Shown here: one piece after another, positions 1-12,440 of the stretch
Layout of the letters: each line of letters opens with the position of its first letter
Numbering within the stretch: position 1 is the stretch's first letter
Assembly (NCBI RefSeq): GCF_029168945.1
Contig: NC_083603.1
Coordinates: forward strand, 3,348,001 to 3,412,000
DNA: 64,000 bases
From: Cannabis sativa
Taxonomy: Eukaryota; Streptophyta; Magnoliopsida; Rosales; Cannabaceae
Direction: 5' to 3'
The notes under the pieces: generated by a model
Database searches by the model: none
What the model saw: the letters and a program-made list of their open reading frames with translations, nothing else
Told to the model about the DNA's origin: nothing
Program-made: the position numbers and the translations under genes

Positions 1-2
1 TA

Positions 3-188
3 GCCTCTCGGGGGGCATGCCTAAAGGGTCAGTTTATGGCTGACACTGGCGAGGAACTACTAGAGTTGATCGAGAAACTCGTAACATCAGAAACAGGGGT
101 ACCACAGTCTGAAGATTTGTTGGTGATGTTATATGGAGATGTGTTTATCACCCTACATGATGATCCAAAATGCACATTCAGCAAATAA
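3..188 (+). other. Unrecognised open reading frame running in from the left edge
   Basis: A plus-strand frame is open from the first complete codon at 3 to a TAA at 186-188. It has an internal ATG at 36, giving 50 residues that begin MADTGEELLELIEKL and look partly helical and acidic. Base composition is less AT-rich than the DNA that follows. I do not recognise the family. It probably lies inside, or just beyond, the last intron of the JAZ gene on the opposite strand. A fragment of a transposon protein or a real terminal exon are both possible. Confidence 0.25.
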
Positions 189-364
189 GGTCTAGAAAAA
201 TATAATAGTAAAATTACCGAATTTAGCTATAACAATAACCAGACACACACTCAGAAAGACAGATAACAAAAACCTAGAATCAGTTATAACTAATGAGGTT
301 AGTCCTTTCCAATTTTATTGAGAAAATAAGTTAGGACGACACAAAAATAACTTAATAAAATTAC

Positions 365-3300
365 CTCTCCTTACGCTTTTCTAAGAACCTAGCCAAGGAT
401 GCTTTACGTGCCTGAGGGACGGGGACTGCGACCGAAGAAGCTGGAATCACATTTGTTGTGGCAGGACCTACTGAGCTGACTACTTTAGGAGGCTCCAAAC
501 GGTTACTCGAAGAAGTTGAAGCTCCCATTGGCTTCACCATTGATAATCCATTGGTGTTATTAGCTCCTCCACAACCCTGAGTATCAGGGTGCATGGTAAC
601 AGAAATGGAACCCGGAATGCCTGTAAATGAAGATGGAATATGAGACCAGTTCCTAATGAAACCATCAGCCGTCGAAGGCCTCGGTGTTGATGATGCCTCC
701 CCTTGAGCCATTGCAGTGGGTGGTTTACTCTGAGAAAGCGAAGAACCATTTCCAGCCAGTAACATAATAGCTTGCGCCTATATAGAAAAATAGTGTAACA
801 ATTATAAAATTAGAATTTTTACACAAAGTACCTAAAATAATACTTTTAAGGATTATGATGTATTTATTATGAATTTTTTTTCCTATTTTAATTACAATTT
901 TACAAAATCTCATAGAATAATATAAAAAATAATGTATAAACAACATCACGAAAACAATATTCAAAAATTCCCTATAAAATTAGAATAATACTTGAATTTA
1001 TAGTCACAATATATTTCCAAACTATTGTTTTGGGATTCCTTGAGTAATTAAATTGTTACTAACAAATATAGTAAAAATGAGATTCATGCCAAAAAATTGT
1101 GGAAGTAAAAAATCAAAATACATACCTTTTCAGGAGATATATCATCATATACACTGACAGATCCTCCATAAAATATGGTCAACTGAGCAGGTGCACTAGA
1201 GGACTTGGGTGCATTCCTACATTACACAATCAAGTTCAAAATTTAGTATATTATCTTCTTCAGATCATTTTGATTGAATAATATGATTGAAAAGAATTGT
1301 ATAGGGTACCTCAGATCAGTGGTGCCAACTACAGAACTACCAGAAGGAAGAACAGATAAAGGGGATATAACTGGTACACCTCCAAAAGACTGTGGTTTCA
1401 TAGTAGAAGAAACCATGTTTTTAGCAGAGGAAACAGACATTAATGTTTGATTATTTGGTTGATTTGATGATAAAGGAAATATCTTCATTTCTTGAGAATG
1501 ATCAAAATGCTGCACAGGATCATAAACAGTCATCCCATATTGAATTACTCCTCCTGTTTGTTTCTCTTGAGTGAAATTTTTCTACACAAAAAAGGGTCAA
1601 TTAAATAAAAATCAGAACTTTAAAAAAGTTGGTTAAAAAAAAGAATTGTATACAATACAAACCTGAATTGGACTACTTTCATTAACTGTCTTTCTTATTA
1701 TTTGTCTATTATTACTGTCTTGAGGAGCCTTGAAAGACAAGAATTGAGGAAGAGCAGAGACCTTATTTGAAAATGACCACTGCATCCCTGAAAATTTTTC
1801 TGGTGCTGCAAAAATGATCAATGAAATATAAGCTTAGAAGAGAGAGCCCAATTATTTTTTCTGGACAAAACTAATAGTCAATGATTTATAAAATCAAAGT
1901 TAATATATATATTCACTTACAAAATAGAAATGAAACAAAAAAAAAGTGTTTTGTAACTCTGACAAAATTAAAGACCATTAATTAGCACATCTGAGCTTAA
2001 TTAATAAACACACCATTAAGAGATTCATAGACATAATAAAATAAGATTTATTATAATATTTTTTATTAAATAAGTTTGTTTTCCCAGTTATAATATCATA
2101 TAAAAAAACAGGTTTACAGCTGGCTAGGCACTATATTCAGAAAAGTAAATTTGAGAATATGATTAAAATTGTTTAAATAAATTATAGTCCATTGTTATGA
2201 AAAGCAGTATTCAAATGCAGATTATTTTAATTAATTAATGATAAATATTTATATATATATAAATATCACATTTTTATAATATAAGGTTCTTGTTGATTAA
2301 GTTCTTTATTAAAAATATTAAACCACAGCACCTGGCCAGGCACTAAAGTTATGAATAACATTATCTTATTCATACACGACAACATTTTTTAACATAAAAT
2401 AAAAACACCTTAAAAAAATAAACTATTTAATAATTTATATACAATTAATATTTACAAATAAATCCAAAAGACACCTAAGCCCACGTTTACATCCAAAAAA
2501 ATAAAGCCCACATGAATTATTATTTTTCTTGAAAAATAAAATAAAATAATAAAAGTGGATTTCTACAACAACAACAACCTCACCAACTGTGAAAAATAGG
2601 GAAAATAAATAAATAAATAAATAATATGTTGATAAACAATCTTCTTGTGATTTAGATTTCAGAAAGATTATCATAACATTTATGGTTCTGGTGTAACATC
2701 AAGAGTAATTTGGTGGTCACAACAACCACCACATGTTTAAATTTAAAGATTAAGAAAAATCTATAGAATACCCTCTAAAAAAAAGTGTGTTTTGGTACAC
2801 CTTTTATATGTTTCAATAATACACGAGAGTTTTCTCAGAACTACTGTTTATAATTTCGAAAATAAAGTTTACACTAATTTTTCTTATAGTCCTAAATAAT
2901 TAAAATGTATACTATCATTATAGAAAATACGCTAAAAAGCTATCCTAAATATCAAATCAAATAGAGATGTATCGAAAACTTCCATGTACTATAAACTTAC
3001 CCTAAGAACTATTTTAGCAAAAATTAATGAAGAAATAATGGTGACACAAAATTTGAGAAAAAAAAAAATGGTAAAAAACCAAAACATGGTAGAAAATTTA
3101 AAGTTATTTACAATATTAAAATAAAAATAAAGTTTAAATATTTTGTTATAAACGTAATTATTTTATCATATATTAGGGACACATTCACGAATCAAAAAAT
3201 ATATATACAATTTAATAAGTTATGACATATATTTATATAAAAGATAATAATTATAGACATAATATTAATTATAAAATAAAAATCTATTCAAAAAAAAATT

Positions 3301-4151
3301 ATAAAATAAAAATTAGAATTCAATTTCTACATGAAGTAGTAAGTAAATAATTAAACCTTATTTTCGGTATCATTTAATAAATGAGATGTATGTACTATAA
3401 CCTAAAGACTATTTTAACAAGAATTAATGAGCAAAAAAGAAATGGTGACACAAAATTTGAGGAAAAAAATTGGTAAGAAACCAAAACGTGGTATCAAGAA
3501 CACTATTCAGAAATTTAAAATACAATCAAAATAGTTGACCAAACCTTCTTGCCTTTTTTTTAAGTGTAAATCCAAATTTAATATTCGAGAAAATAAGGCT
3601 TAACAAAATTTTTTGTAAACTGTTCCAATAACCTGTTTAAATTAATTTGAGATAATATTAATTCGTCCAATCAATCCAAACTAATTGTTAATTAAGAGAT
3701 TTTTTTTATATGATTTTATCATATATTTATAGAAAATACTATTATTTGATAATTTAACAGAAAATAAATTTAAATATGATTCTGAAACTGTTACTTAAAG
3801 ATACATAAAACTATTAATAAAATCTCATAAACTAATTAATAATTTAGTTCACAAATTAGGAATATCTTCGTACTCAAATTTAACATAAATATTCATAATT
3901 CATGCAGAAAAATCTTCAACTACAAGCATCGAATCGATTTTCATTTAAGAAATTAATATTGAATCTCAACTGATAATAAATTCAATCAATAAAACAACGA
4001 TGAATTAATTTGATTTTCAAATAATAAATCAAACGAAAACCAAACCTGAAGATTTGGAATCATTAGTAGCAGAAGCAGTAGCGGATGATTCCTCCTCTTT
4101 CACACTCAACGAACCATTCTGAAAGCTCAGACTCAAGAAATTTCTCTCCAT
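365..4151 (-). CDS. JAZ3: JAZ/TIFY jasmonate-signalling repressor, JAZ3 (TIFY6)-like, 3' end missing
   Basis: Nuclear repressor that binds MYC2-type transcription factors and is degraded through COI1 when jasmonoyl-isoleucine is present. Five coding exons are visible on the minus strand: 4151-4046, 1805-1663, 1581-1310, 1216-1126 and 777-365. They join in frame to about 341 residues. The protein starts MERNFLSLSFQNGS, typical of the JAZ3/JAZ4 subgroup. The ZIM/TIFY core TIFYGG is near residue 187, in exon 4. The Jas motif (VPQARKASLARFLEKRKER) ends exon 5 near residue 341. Exon 5 stops in a phase-2 GT donor at 364-363, exactly at the conserved Jas intron, so the X5-PY part of the degron and the C-terminus must lie beyond the left edge. 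If that intron is retained, the next codon is TAA. Intron 1 is long, about 2.2 kb. Two G-boxes lie upstream. Confident of the family; the JAZ3 rather than JAZ4 assignment is from similarity recalled. Confidence 0.93.
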
Positions 4152-4485
4152 TGAAACCCAAACTGAAGCTTTTTCTCTTCTTCTTCTTCTTCTTAAGGAA
4201 AGTTTTTCAATCGAAACTGCGTCGTTTTAAACTTTTTGAATTTGCAGAAAAGTCCTCAAACAGAAAAATGTTACCAGATTCGTCCCCGAAAAAGAGAGAA
4301 AGAAACGAGAGAGAGAGATTTCTGTTCTTGCGTTGTGTTGTTATAACAACATCGTGTTATAATAAATGAAATGATTAGTGAGAAAACGTGAAATCTGAAC
4401 CGTTGGATTAATTTAATTCGTGTGTTAATTAAATTAATTATCGGTTAAACCGGTTGATAATGACCGGGAGTAGCCGGTTTGAGAG

Positions 4486-4556
4486 CACGTGCGTTTCGAA
4501 GTCGATGACCGTACTGTCTGTTTCAAAAAAGCTTGCGACGATGGGCCTAGCACGTG
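4486..4556. promoter_or_regulatory. Two G-boxes (CACGTG) upstream of the JAZ gene
   Basis: Perfect CACGTG palindromes sit at 4486-4491 and 4551-4556, about 335 and 400 bp upstream of the JAZ start codon at 4151. G-boxes are the known binding site of MYC2-type bHLH factors, which induce JAZ genes in a negative feedback loop. A site II-like TGGGCC lies beside the second one at about 4542. Function here is inferred from position and motif. Confidence 0.6.
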
Positions 4557-5039
4557 ACACAGCTATCACCTTATTTTTATTTTTATTTTTTTTGTAAGAA
4601 ATAATTATTTTTCTTTTTTTTTTGGAAAAATATTTATTTTTTTTAATTTATATTTGGTTATGTCATGTGCATCGAGTATTTGAGAGGCACGTTTCACGAG
4701 GAAATAAAATAAAATTCCATGTTGACAAAAAAAAAAAAAATTCATAAGATAATTAAAAGTGATGCACTGATCTACTTTACTTGTTTAGGCATCGAGAAGA
4801 GTTTTTAGTTTAATTTTTTTCATATTGGTATACATTAGAGTTATTTCAGTTGAGTAATTCTCAACACCACTACTATTTTGCCTATTTCTTACCTTCGAAT
4901 TCTACCGTAAATGAATCCCCATACTATTTATTCTTCTTTAAACTCTTTAAAATCACATGTCTGCTTCACTTCTGCTAAGCAAAAAAAAACCTAGCCGCTT
5001 TATGGTAACGTCTCAATAGGCCATCCCGCTGACGAAATT

Positions 5040-5755
5040 ATAGAGGATTCAAAGAGAGATATCCTACAAAATTTGAAAAAATTCAAAAAAATTTACAATG
5101 TAAAAAATAGTGTTCAAACAGTCTATTTTACACACGTACAATACACTATTTGAGCCTTATTTTTAGCGAGTTAAATCTTTTCGAATTTTTTTAAAATTTT
5201 ACAGAATGTTTTAAATAACTATAACGTTCATTACTATGAGAAAAGATTTGACTAAAAAATTATTTTAAATACCAAAACAGATAAAGATGGGCATCTCTTT
5301 TAAGGGAGTTTATCATGTAGAATTTTCCATTGATTTATTTGATCAATAAATCCTTGAATTATTAACTTAAAAAAATATTATAGAAAAATTCTACAATACT
5401 ACTCCTAAAAGGGGTTTAGTGAGGTACCATCTATTTATTCTAGTATTTAAGAGAATTTTTTAGTCTAATTTTGTTCATAGTCGTCTACGTTGTAGTTATT
5501 TAGCAAAATTTTGAGAAGTTTAAAAAATTTTAACACGCCAATAATAGGATTCAAATAATTTATTTCACACGTGTATCAAATAAAAAAGTATCGCTTGTAA
5601 CATGCTGATTAAACCCTATTTTTGATGTGTCAAATTTTTATAAATCTCTTAAATTTTATCGAATGTCTTAAATAACTAAAACGTCAACGATTATAAAAAA
5701 TTTAGACTAAAAACTCTTTCGAATATCAAAACAAATAAGAAATACATTGTAGAAG
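5040..5755. repeat. Two degraded copies of a foldback repeat family
   Basis: Segments 5040-5320 and about 5385-5755 share a family signature. The left half contains an arm like tcgtataca-tatagttatttaa; the right half contains its reverse complement (ttaaataactataacgt). Between them is a centre with a CACGTGT-type motif. The same family recurs at 13036-13500 and 13720-13960. The self-complementary halves make it a foldback or long-TIR MITE. No transposase is visible. The flanks, 4560-5040 and 5755-6270, are AT-rich with no gene seen. Confidence 0.5.
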
Positions 5756-5759
5756 TATA

Positions 5760-7520
5760 GTATCAATAATATATTCCCTTTTGTACCTTCCATGTTTGAT
5801 TGTTTGCTAAGTACTTCTTTAGGCTTTTGTATTTTGAATCTATATTTATAAATTATTTGAAAATAGTGTTTTGAGCTTGACTATAATTTCATTTTCAAAA
5901 TATATATTGATTTTAATTTTCACCTAAAATTGAGGTCATATGTAAAAATAGTATTATTACAAAATAGTATTATTGTTTAAACTAATTATATATGTAAAAA
6001 AACCAATAACATGGAAAGTGCATTGGCACAAAATAATATTATTATACTATTGTTTATCATAAATCTAGTTTGTGCATGAGGCATATTTTTCAATTAGAAA
6101 AGAGTAAGGATATAAGAAAAGTCTCATTAGGCTTTCTCTATTTTTTTATAATAACAAATCAACTTGATTAAGAGTAATTACTCAAAAAAAAAAACAATTA
6201 AAAGTTTCGAGGCAACATTATTAGTGAACATACAATCAGCAAATAAATAAGATTAGTGTGCAAAAACTTGATTAGTAGAACATTTTAAGAAACATTACTT
6301 AAAGATTTCAACAAGCTCATACAATCTTGAATAACTAAATAACCAAAGGGATAGAACATTTTCATAGGAGTGAAGATGGATTGCACATCAACCAAGCTAT
6401 TTGTCTTTACACAAAGTGAAAATCCTTCCTTTTCAACTAGCTCAATACCTCTTTTATTTGCAAGCCTTTGCAATTTTAGGCTTCACCTTTCCCGACCGAC
6501 TCAAGCTAGCAGTCGCCATCAGTTTAGCATCACAAATTCCTAACCACAAACCCAAACCATCATCGACTCTCCTCTTAAAAAATAGCAGTGTCTACATTAA
6601 TCTTAATACAATTTGCAATTAGTTTTTGTCCATAGCTCTAAACTATCATTAAGCTCTCTAATTTAGTTAATAGGTGTTGTGAAAATAGTTGCTGCAGAAA
6701 ATAAAAAGAATAAATTTATCGAATTAAAATTTAGGTTGAGTCGCGGACTAGGTTGCTCTCTTTAAGACATTCGCGGCACTGCCCAGATATGTGCAAACAG
6801 ACTATCAGCTTCGTTGTGTCCAGGATAAAATAGCCCAGTCGAGCACACTATATCGAAACTCTATTGCACAATAGAGAACCGTCAAAATACTACACTCCAA
6901 AACTGACTACTGCTTGGAATATATATATGTAATATAATAGTATGTTTATATCGTATATGTTTTTTCTATGAGAAAAAGATATGTGTTTCTCCCGTTGGTT
7001 TAGATGCATTATATAGGCAATACACCGAAGGTAGTAACAGGAAGAAAGATGTTACTGAAGCGAACATTAGAACGTGGGAACGATGCTGAAAATCAGAAAG
7101 CTTCTATTTACCAATTAATTAAATGCGTTTTAGAAAAAAAATGTTTTAATTAATTAAATAAATAATAATAATTTAATAAATAAAATTTCTCCAAAAATAA
7201 AGTGACACCACACCCGCTCAGCTCGGTAGCGACACGCGTGTGGTGGTTCAGTGTGTAAGTCCTCACCCATGCGTACAAAACTTGGTACCCCTTGGGATTC
7301 CAACCCAAGTTCTAAACTTGAATATTATATACATTTTTAATGAAGTGTTTCTATCCCATGTGGAATTCTATTTACTCACACGGTAACAAAAAAAAAAGTA
7401 GTTATAACCTTAATTTTTTTTCTCCCATTGATGAGTCAAACATTTCTTTAGTTTAGCTTTTTAGCTATTTATTTAGCTAAATGCAGCTACAAACGATATA
7501 AGATAAAAGAATATTTTTAG
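5760..7520. other. Intergenic, no gene seen
   Basis: No credible coding frame was found. The short frames between 6285 and 6622 have no recognisable domain. A somewhat more GC-rich patch at 6730-6910 and another at 7200-7330 look like remnants of mobile elements. The second resembles a tRNA-derived SINE head followed by an inverted AACTTGG/CCAAGTT segment, but too weakly for a call. Confidence 0.4.
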
Positions 7521-7527
7521 GTGATAT

Positions 7528-7855
7528 TAGAGCACGTTTGGTATTGTTTTCTATTTTTTGTTTTCAAAAAATTGTTTTCAGAAATGAGAACAAAAAATAG
7601 TTTTTGAAGTTTTTAAAAACAAGTCATGTTTAATTAGTGTTTTTTAAAAATAATATTGACTAAAAGTGAATTGGTTTTTAAAACAGAAAACAACATTTTG
7701 TTGTTTTCAAAATTCTTGTTTTTTTGTAACTTTGTTTTTTTAAATCTGTTTTAAAAAAATAAGGCCAAACAAGCTAAATTGTTTTCAAAAAATAATTTTC
7801 TGTTTTTAAAAATAAAAAACAATTTTTTAGTTATGATGCCAAACATTAATTTTTC
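7528..7855. repeat. MITE-like inverted repeat with GCACGTTTGGTA-type ends
   Basis: The left side reads gagcacgtttggtattgttttc. The right side ends in the near reverse complement (gatgccaaacatt). The interior is made of T-rich and then A-rich halves that fold on each other. This is the usual look of a non-autonomous hAT-like MITE ending in cgtttgg. The boundaries are approximate and no clear target duplication was found. Confidence 0.4.
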
Positions 7856-8159
7856 TATATTTTGTTTTCTCTTTCTTTAAATAATCAATTTTTTTATTAT
7901 TTTTTTCCCAATATCTAATTAATGAAAAGGTTAAATAATAGTTAGATGATGTCATGATGAGAACAATATAATAAAATTGGTTAATGACATAATATAAATG
8001 TATAAAATAAATACTATAAAATTTTGATAAGATATTTTAAATAATATAGTAAAAAATCTAGTGTGAATACTCTAAGATTTACTTGATAGCGTGAGTAAAA
8101 TTATAGTAGGACATATCTGATATATATTATTATTGGTATAATTTAGTGACACGTTATAT

Positions 8160-9165
8160 ATTTTAAAGTAATTTGTGGTCAAATTTTTTAAATTTTGAAA
8201 TTTGGTACGATTAACTCCCTAAACTAAAAATTTAGGACTAAAATCTCCAATCTTTACAATCATTTGCTCTGTACTCCTTTCTCCCTTCTTGACACTATCA
8301 GCCTAAATCGTTCACGAGTCTTCCCTATCAACCTTGTCGATCTGGTCGACCCCCAATGGTTAAGACCCAATTGAGGGAACAGGATTTAAGCAATACATTG
8401 TACTCGCCCAAATTGAAAATCGGGAAAACTTTGAATTCAGGTTTGGGGGTGACAAAATAGGTGTGCTGGGAAGCGAGAGAAGGGTTTGATTTTAGTTTGA
8501 TTTAGTTTAATTGTATTTTAATTTTTTTGAGTTTTGTTTAATTTTGTTGGGTCTGTGATCTGAGAATATGCTTCGGCAGTGGTGGTGGTGGTAGTTTCCG
8601 TGGTTGTGAATGGTGGTGTTGATAGATTGAAGAAGAAGAAGAAGATGATGATTTTTGGGTTGGAGTTTGTGGGTGGGGGTTTGTGGCTTAGGGGATCACG
8701 GGGTTAGGGTTTCTGGGTTCATGGCTCGGGGGATCATGAGGTTGGGGTTTCTAGGTGGGGTTCCGTGGCTCAAGGGATCACGGGGTTGGAGTGTCATGGG
8801 TGGGGGTTTTTGGGTTGCCATCGGGTTAAGGGAAGAAGAAGAAGAAGAAAGAAAAGAAAAAGAGAAAGAGAAAGAAAAAGAAAAAGAAAAAAAAACATAA
8901 AAGAAAATTAAGAAATAATATTTTTAAAATATTTAAATAAATAAAATGATGTAGACTAATAAAATCATGCCACGTGCACATATTGTCAAGTTTATTTGGT
9001 ATTTAACAGTTAAAAACTAATAGAATAAGTACAGAGCAAAACGATTATAGAGATTAATGAATTTAGTCTAATAATTTTTAGTCTAGAGGTTGATTTTGTC
9101 AAACTTCAAAATTCATGAATTTTGGCCACAAATTATCTTATATTTTAATTGAACATTCAAATTAA
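8160..9165. mobile_element. Long-TIR (MULE-like) element carrying a GC-rich insert
   Basis: About 110 bp at 8165-8275 (aatttgtggtcaaa... ending gctctgtac) is repeated in inverted orientation at about 9030-9160 (gtacagagc... ending ccacaaatta), with scattered mismatches. The ~750-bp interior is clearly more GC-rich than its surroundings. It holds a G-rich tandem repeat (8650-8830) and a GAA/AAAG purine tract (8828-8895). Long terminal inverted repeats around foreign-looking GC-rich DNA suggest a Pack-MULE-type element. Target duplications could not be fixed in the AT-rich flanks. Confidence 0.5.
8650..8830 (+). repeat. G-rich ~65-bp tandem repeat, about three units
   Basis: Three imperfect units share the order ggctYRgggatca, then gaggttggggtttct, then a G-rich spacer. 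They begin near 8686, 8722 and 8768. The plus strand has many GGG runs close together, so G-quadruplex formation is possible. The 81-codon frame across it is compositional and not taken as a gene. Confidence 0.45.
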
Positions 9166-9327
9166 GATATATAGAATTTAATATATTTTTTTTTAACAAA
9201 TAGAATTTAATATTTATGTACACTAATAATAATATATAAATATAGATACACTTTAGTATTTTTCATTAAAAAATACATGACCGCCAAACCAAACATGTCT
9301 AAGACTCACACGCCTCTTTTATTTGTC

Positions 9328-9361
<34 letters not shown>

Positions 9362-10190
9362 ATCAACTTTTTATTTCTTTATTTATTTAATATGGTGCCT
9401 ATTCTTTATAATATACATATTTAATTAATAGCAACACTTTATTATTTTAAAACAGTTCTCTGCCCTACGCTATTGATAGATTTTTTTTTATTATTATTCT
9501 AAGAAGAAAAGAAAATGAAATTTCACATGGAATAATTTAATATTATGTATTTGCTGTCATAGCCCATGTGAATTGAATAGAATTAATTAAATATTAAATG
9601 CTAAATTATTGGTATATTTTATGGATTAATGAATCACCCCTAAGCATTTATTTTATTTTATTTATGGGAGAAATTTATTTTATATTTACTATAAAATAAA
9701 GAGTTTTGGAAATTAAATATATACACCTTTTATTTAAAAATAAAAAAAATGTTTATGTTTTTTATATTCTAGCAAAATGGCCAAAATAACTAATATGCAT
9801 GCATATTGATATGATATTTTTTTATTATAATAAATAATTCAGTTAATGTTATTTTTTTAACTTGAATTTAATTTGGCCTAAGGGTTTATCCAATGAAACT
9901 ATAAAATTATAAAAATAGTGGAGTTTTAACACAATATTATACTAACTGAGTACTAAATATTAATCTATATGTGAGACTTTATAATTTCACACTAATAATA
10001 GTGAGACAGTAGAAATCACGACAATTATTATTATTATTATTATTTAATAATTTATTAATCACTTTATATAAAAAATAAATAATTAAATAATTTATTTATA
10101 ATCAAAACTTATATTATATTTATAAAATAAAATAATAATAAAGAATATACATTTTAGTGTTGTGATTGGAATGTAAAAAAAATAGGATGC
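9165..10190. other. AT-rich intergenic DNA with an (ATT)n microsatellite
   Basis: A run of about ten ATT units lies at 9328-9358. Nothing else is recognised apart from homopolymer and dinucleotide tracts. Confidence 0.5.
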
Positions 10191-10198
10191 GTTTGGAA

Positions 10199-10934
10199 TA
10201 GGGGTGTTCATCCGATCCAATCCGCACTTTTTTGGTCAAACAACATCCAATCCGCACTAAGTGCGGATTTCATATTTTGGATCCAATCCGATCCGCATAA
10301 AAATTTAAATCCAATCCAATCCAATCCGCAATAGTGCGGATTGGATCGGTTATTTTGGATCAGTTATTTTTTTAATAATAAATTATTTAATATTTCATTA
10401 GAAAAAAAATTAAAAAAAGACTATTGTTTCTTAATCTCCAATAATAATCTATTTCCATCTCTATTTATATACAAATCAAACTAATATACATATATATATC
10501 AATATATATGTACTTATCTTTAGATTTACACTAAAATATATATGTATCTCTTACTAAAATAACTAAGCTAGTATACATATATTTTAAATTTATGTGTATG
10601 TGTCTATGTGAATAAGAATTATTTTTCTTGTGTTTTTTATTATAAAATAAATAAAATGCACCAACTCAATATGTTACTAAAAGAAGTTTGTGTTTTTTTT
10701 TTTTGATTAATATATATTATATATTATAATTTTTTAAAAATATGTATAATTAAGTGCGGATTGGATTGGATCGGTTACTTTTTGAGGTCAAACAACATCC
10801 AATCCGCACAAGTGCGGATTTTGGATTTTTCAATCCAATCCAATCCGCACAAGTGCGGATATCCGCATTTTGCGGATTGGATTGGATTGGATCGTGCGGA
10901 TTGGATTGGATCGGATAATTTGTGAACACCCCTA
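10199..10934. mobile_element. Non-autonomous hAT element with perfect 12-bp TIRs and 8-bp target duplication
   Basis: The element starts TAGGGGTGTTCA (10199-10210) and ends with the exact reverse complement TGAACACCCCTA (10923-10934). It is flanked on both sides by GTTTGGAA (10191-10198 and 10935-10942). Eight-base duplications are the hAT hallmark. Both subterminal regions are packed with short repeats of the type AATCCGCAC/GTGCGGATT and GGATTGGAT, as expected for transposase-binding sites. There is no transposase, so it is a 736-bp deletion derivative or MITE. The host site itself resembles the edge of an older repeat (gcgtttggaag). Confidence 0.88.
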
Positions 10935-10942
10935 GTTTGGAA

Positions 10943-12110
10943 GAAATTATATAATTACTAAAGTAGTAATTATATTTTTTTAAAATACAATGTATGTTTG
11001 GATGTCAGGTAGTAATTGCATATAAATTTTTATTTTCATATTTGACAAATAAGTTAGTAGTTACCCAGTTTAACATTATTAATTATCTAAAAATAGTAAT
11101 ACAGTATTGTGTATTACACCAAATTTTCATGGGGTCATAAGAATTGAAAAGTGTAATTAAAATCCTTTAATTACCTTCAATTACATGATTACTATATAAT
11201 TATCTGGTTGAACAAATGCGCCTAACCTCGTAATTACTAAAATTACACTTAATTCTAATTACACAATAGTTTTTCAAATGTGCCCTTAATTAGTGTTAAA
11301 ATAATATAATTTTAGTGTTAATTTAACACTAAATATAATTTTTACCATTAAGGTTGCCTTGTGGTATCTTTTAGTTTTTAACTGCATTTTAAAACCATGG
11401 GTCATGTTTTCATGGTATTAAATAATAATAAATAAATAAATAAAGAGATTATACCACTTTGGTATCATTTTATTTGTTTAAATACCACTTTACCATGTCC
11501 TAGTTTAGTTGATATCCTTACAAATAATATAATCTAAGTTAATTTGAAACTATCATTATTTTATTTTAATTACATAACACATCTAATTTATGTTTTAAAA
11601 TCAAATTTCAATCTTAATCTAAACAAATAAATTGTTAGAAACAATTATTTTTTTCCTTAAGTTTTATTTTCCTTTTAGGTTTTTAATAAATTGTAAGAAA
11701 ATATTATTTCAAAATTTTCTAGGATTTTTTTTTTTTTAAATAAACTAATTTCCAAAAATATTTTAAAAAAAGTCAACTAAGTAGTTTTAGTGTCTAACTA
11801 TTGATATTAGTTCAATTAATTAATAATCTAAGAAAGAAAAAGATTATTAATAATGTTTCAAAATTAAAGTTTTTTTTTTTTTTTACAAATTACAAATTAA
11901 TCTTCCTTATAATCCTTACTATATAAACTATTAAAATCCTGAAGAAAAAAATATCCAAAAAAAAAAAAAAAAAATTAGGCTTTCGAACCAACAAATAAAA
12001 TAGAAGAAAGAATTGATGATTGAAAATTAATTTTTAAATATAGAGAAGATAAATATACATTAAAAATATATATACCTTAAAACAATAGTGAAGTATATCA
12101 TTTGAACATT
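10943..12110. other. AT-rich intergenic DNA, decayed repeat
   Basis: From 10943 to about 11290 there are alternating taattac/gtaatta motifs. With ...caaatgcgccta and tttttcaaatgtgccc these look like an older MITE into which the hAT element inserted. From 11290 to 12110 no feature is supported beyond homopolymer tracts. Confidence 0.4.
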
Positions 12111-12114
12111 AATA

Positions 12115-12440
12115 TCATTTTGGATCTTATGTTTTGTAAAAATAATTAATTAGACCCTATTTTATTAAATAAGAAATTGGACCTTATATTTTTTAAAATA
12201 ATGTTAAATAGTATTGAATTAATTTTTTGTTAAAATAAAATTTAATAATAATTTATGTTATGACAAAATTAATTACATCTTCTGCATTATGAATTATTTT
12301 TAAGTTGATTATATTAAAAAAAATTAAAAACTTAACTTAAAGTCCTATTTATATTATTTTAGTCAATACTAAATTTATTTTACCATTTAATAAAATAAAA
12401 GATCTAATTACAAAATAAAAATACAGAATCAAAATAGTAT
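12115..12440. repeat. Member of a ~365-bp long-TIR MITE family
   Basis: Its two ends are mutually inverted versions of the text ...ttttggatctt-tattttgtaaaaataatta...gacc...ttattaaataa. Related copies lie at 19752-20116, 20933-21271 and, split by another element, 43490-44240. This copy is degraded and its edges are approximate. Confidence 0.5.

Noticed and set aside
7200..7330. tRNA-derived SINE
   Set aside because: A weak A-box-like tggttcagtgtg and a gattccaaccc segment are present, but the spacing and tail are not convincing and no target duplication was found.
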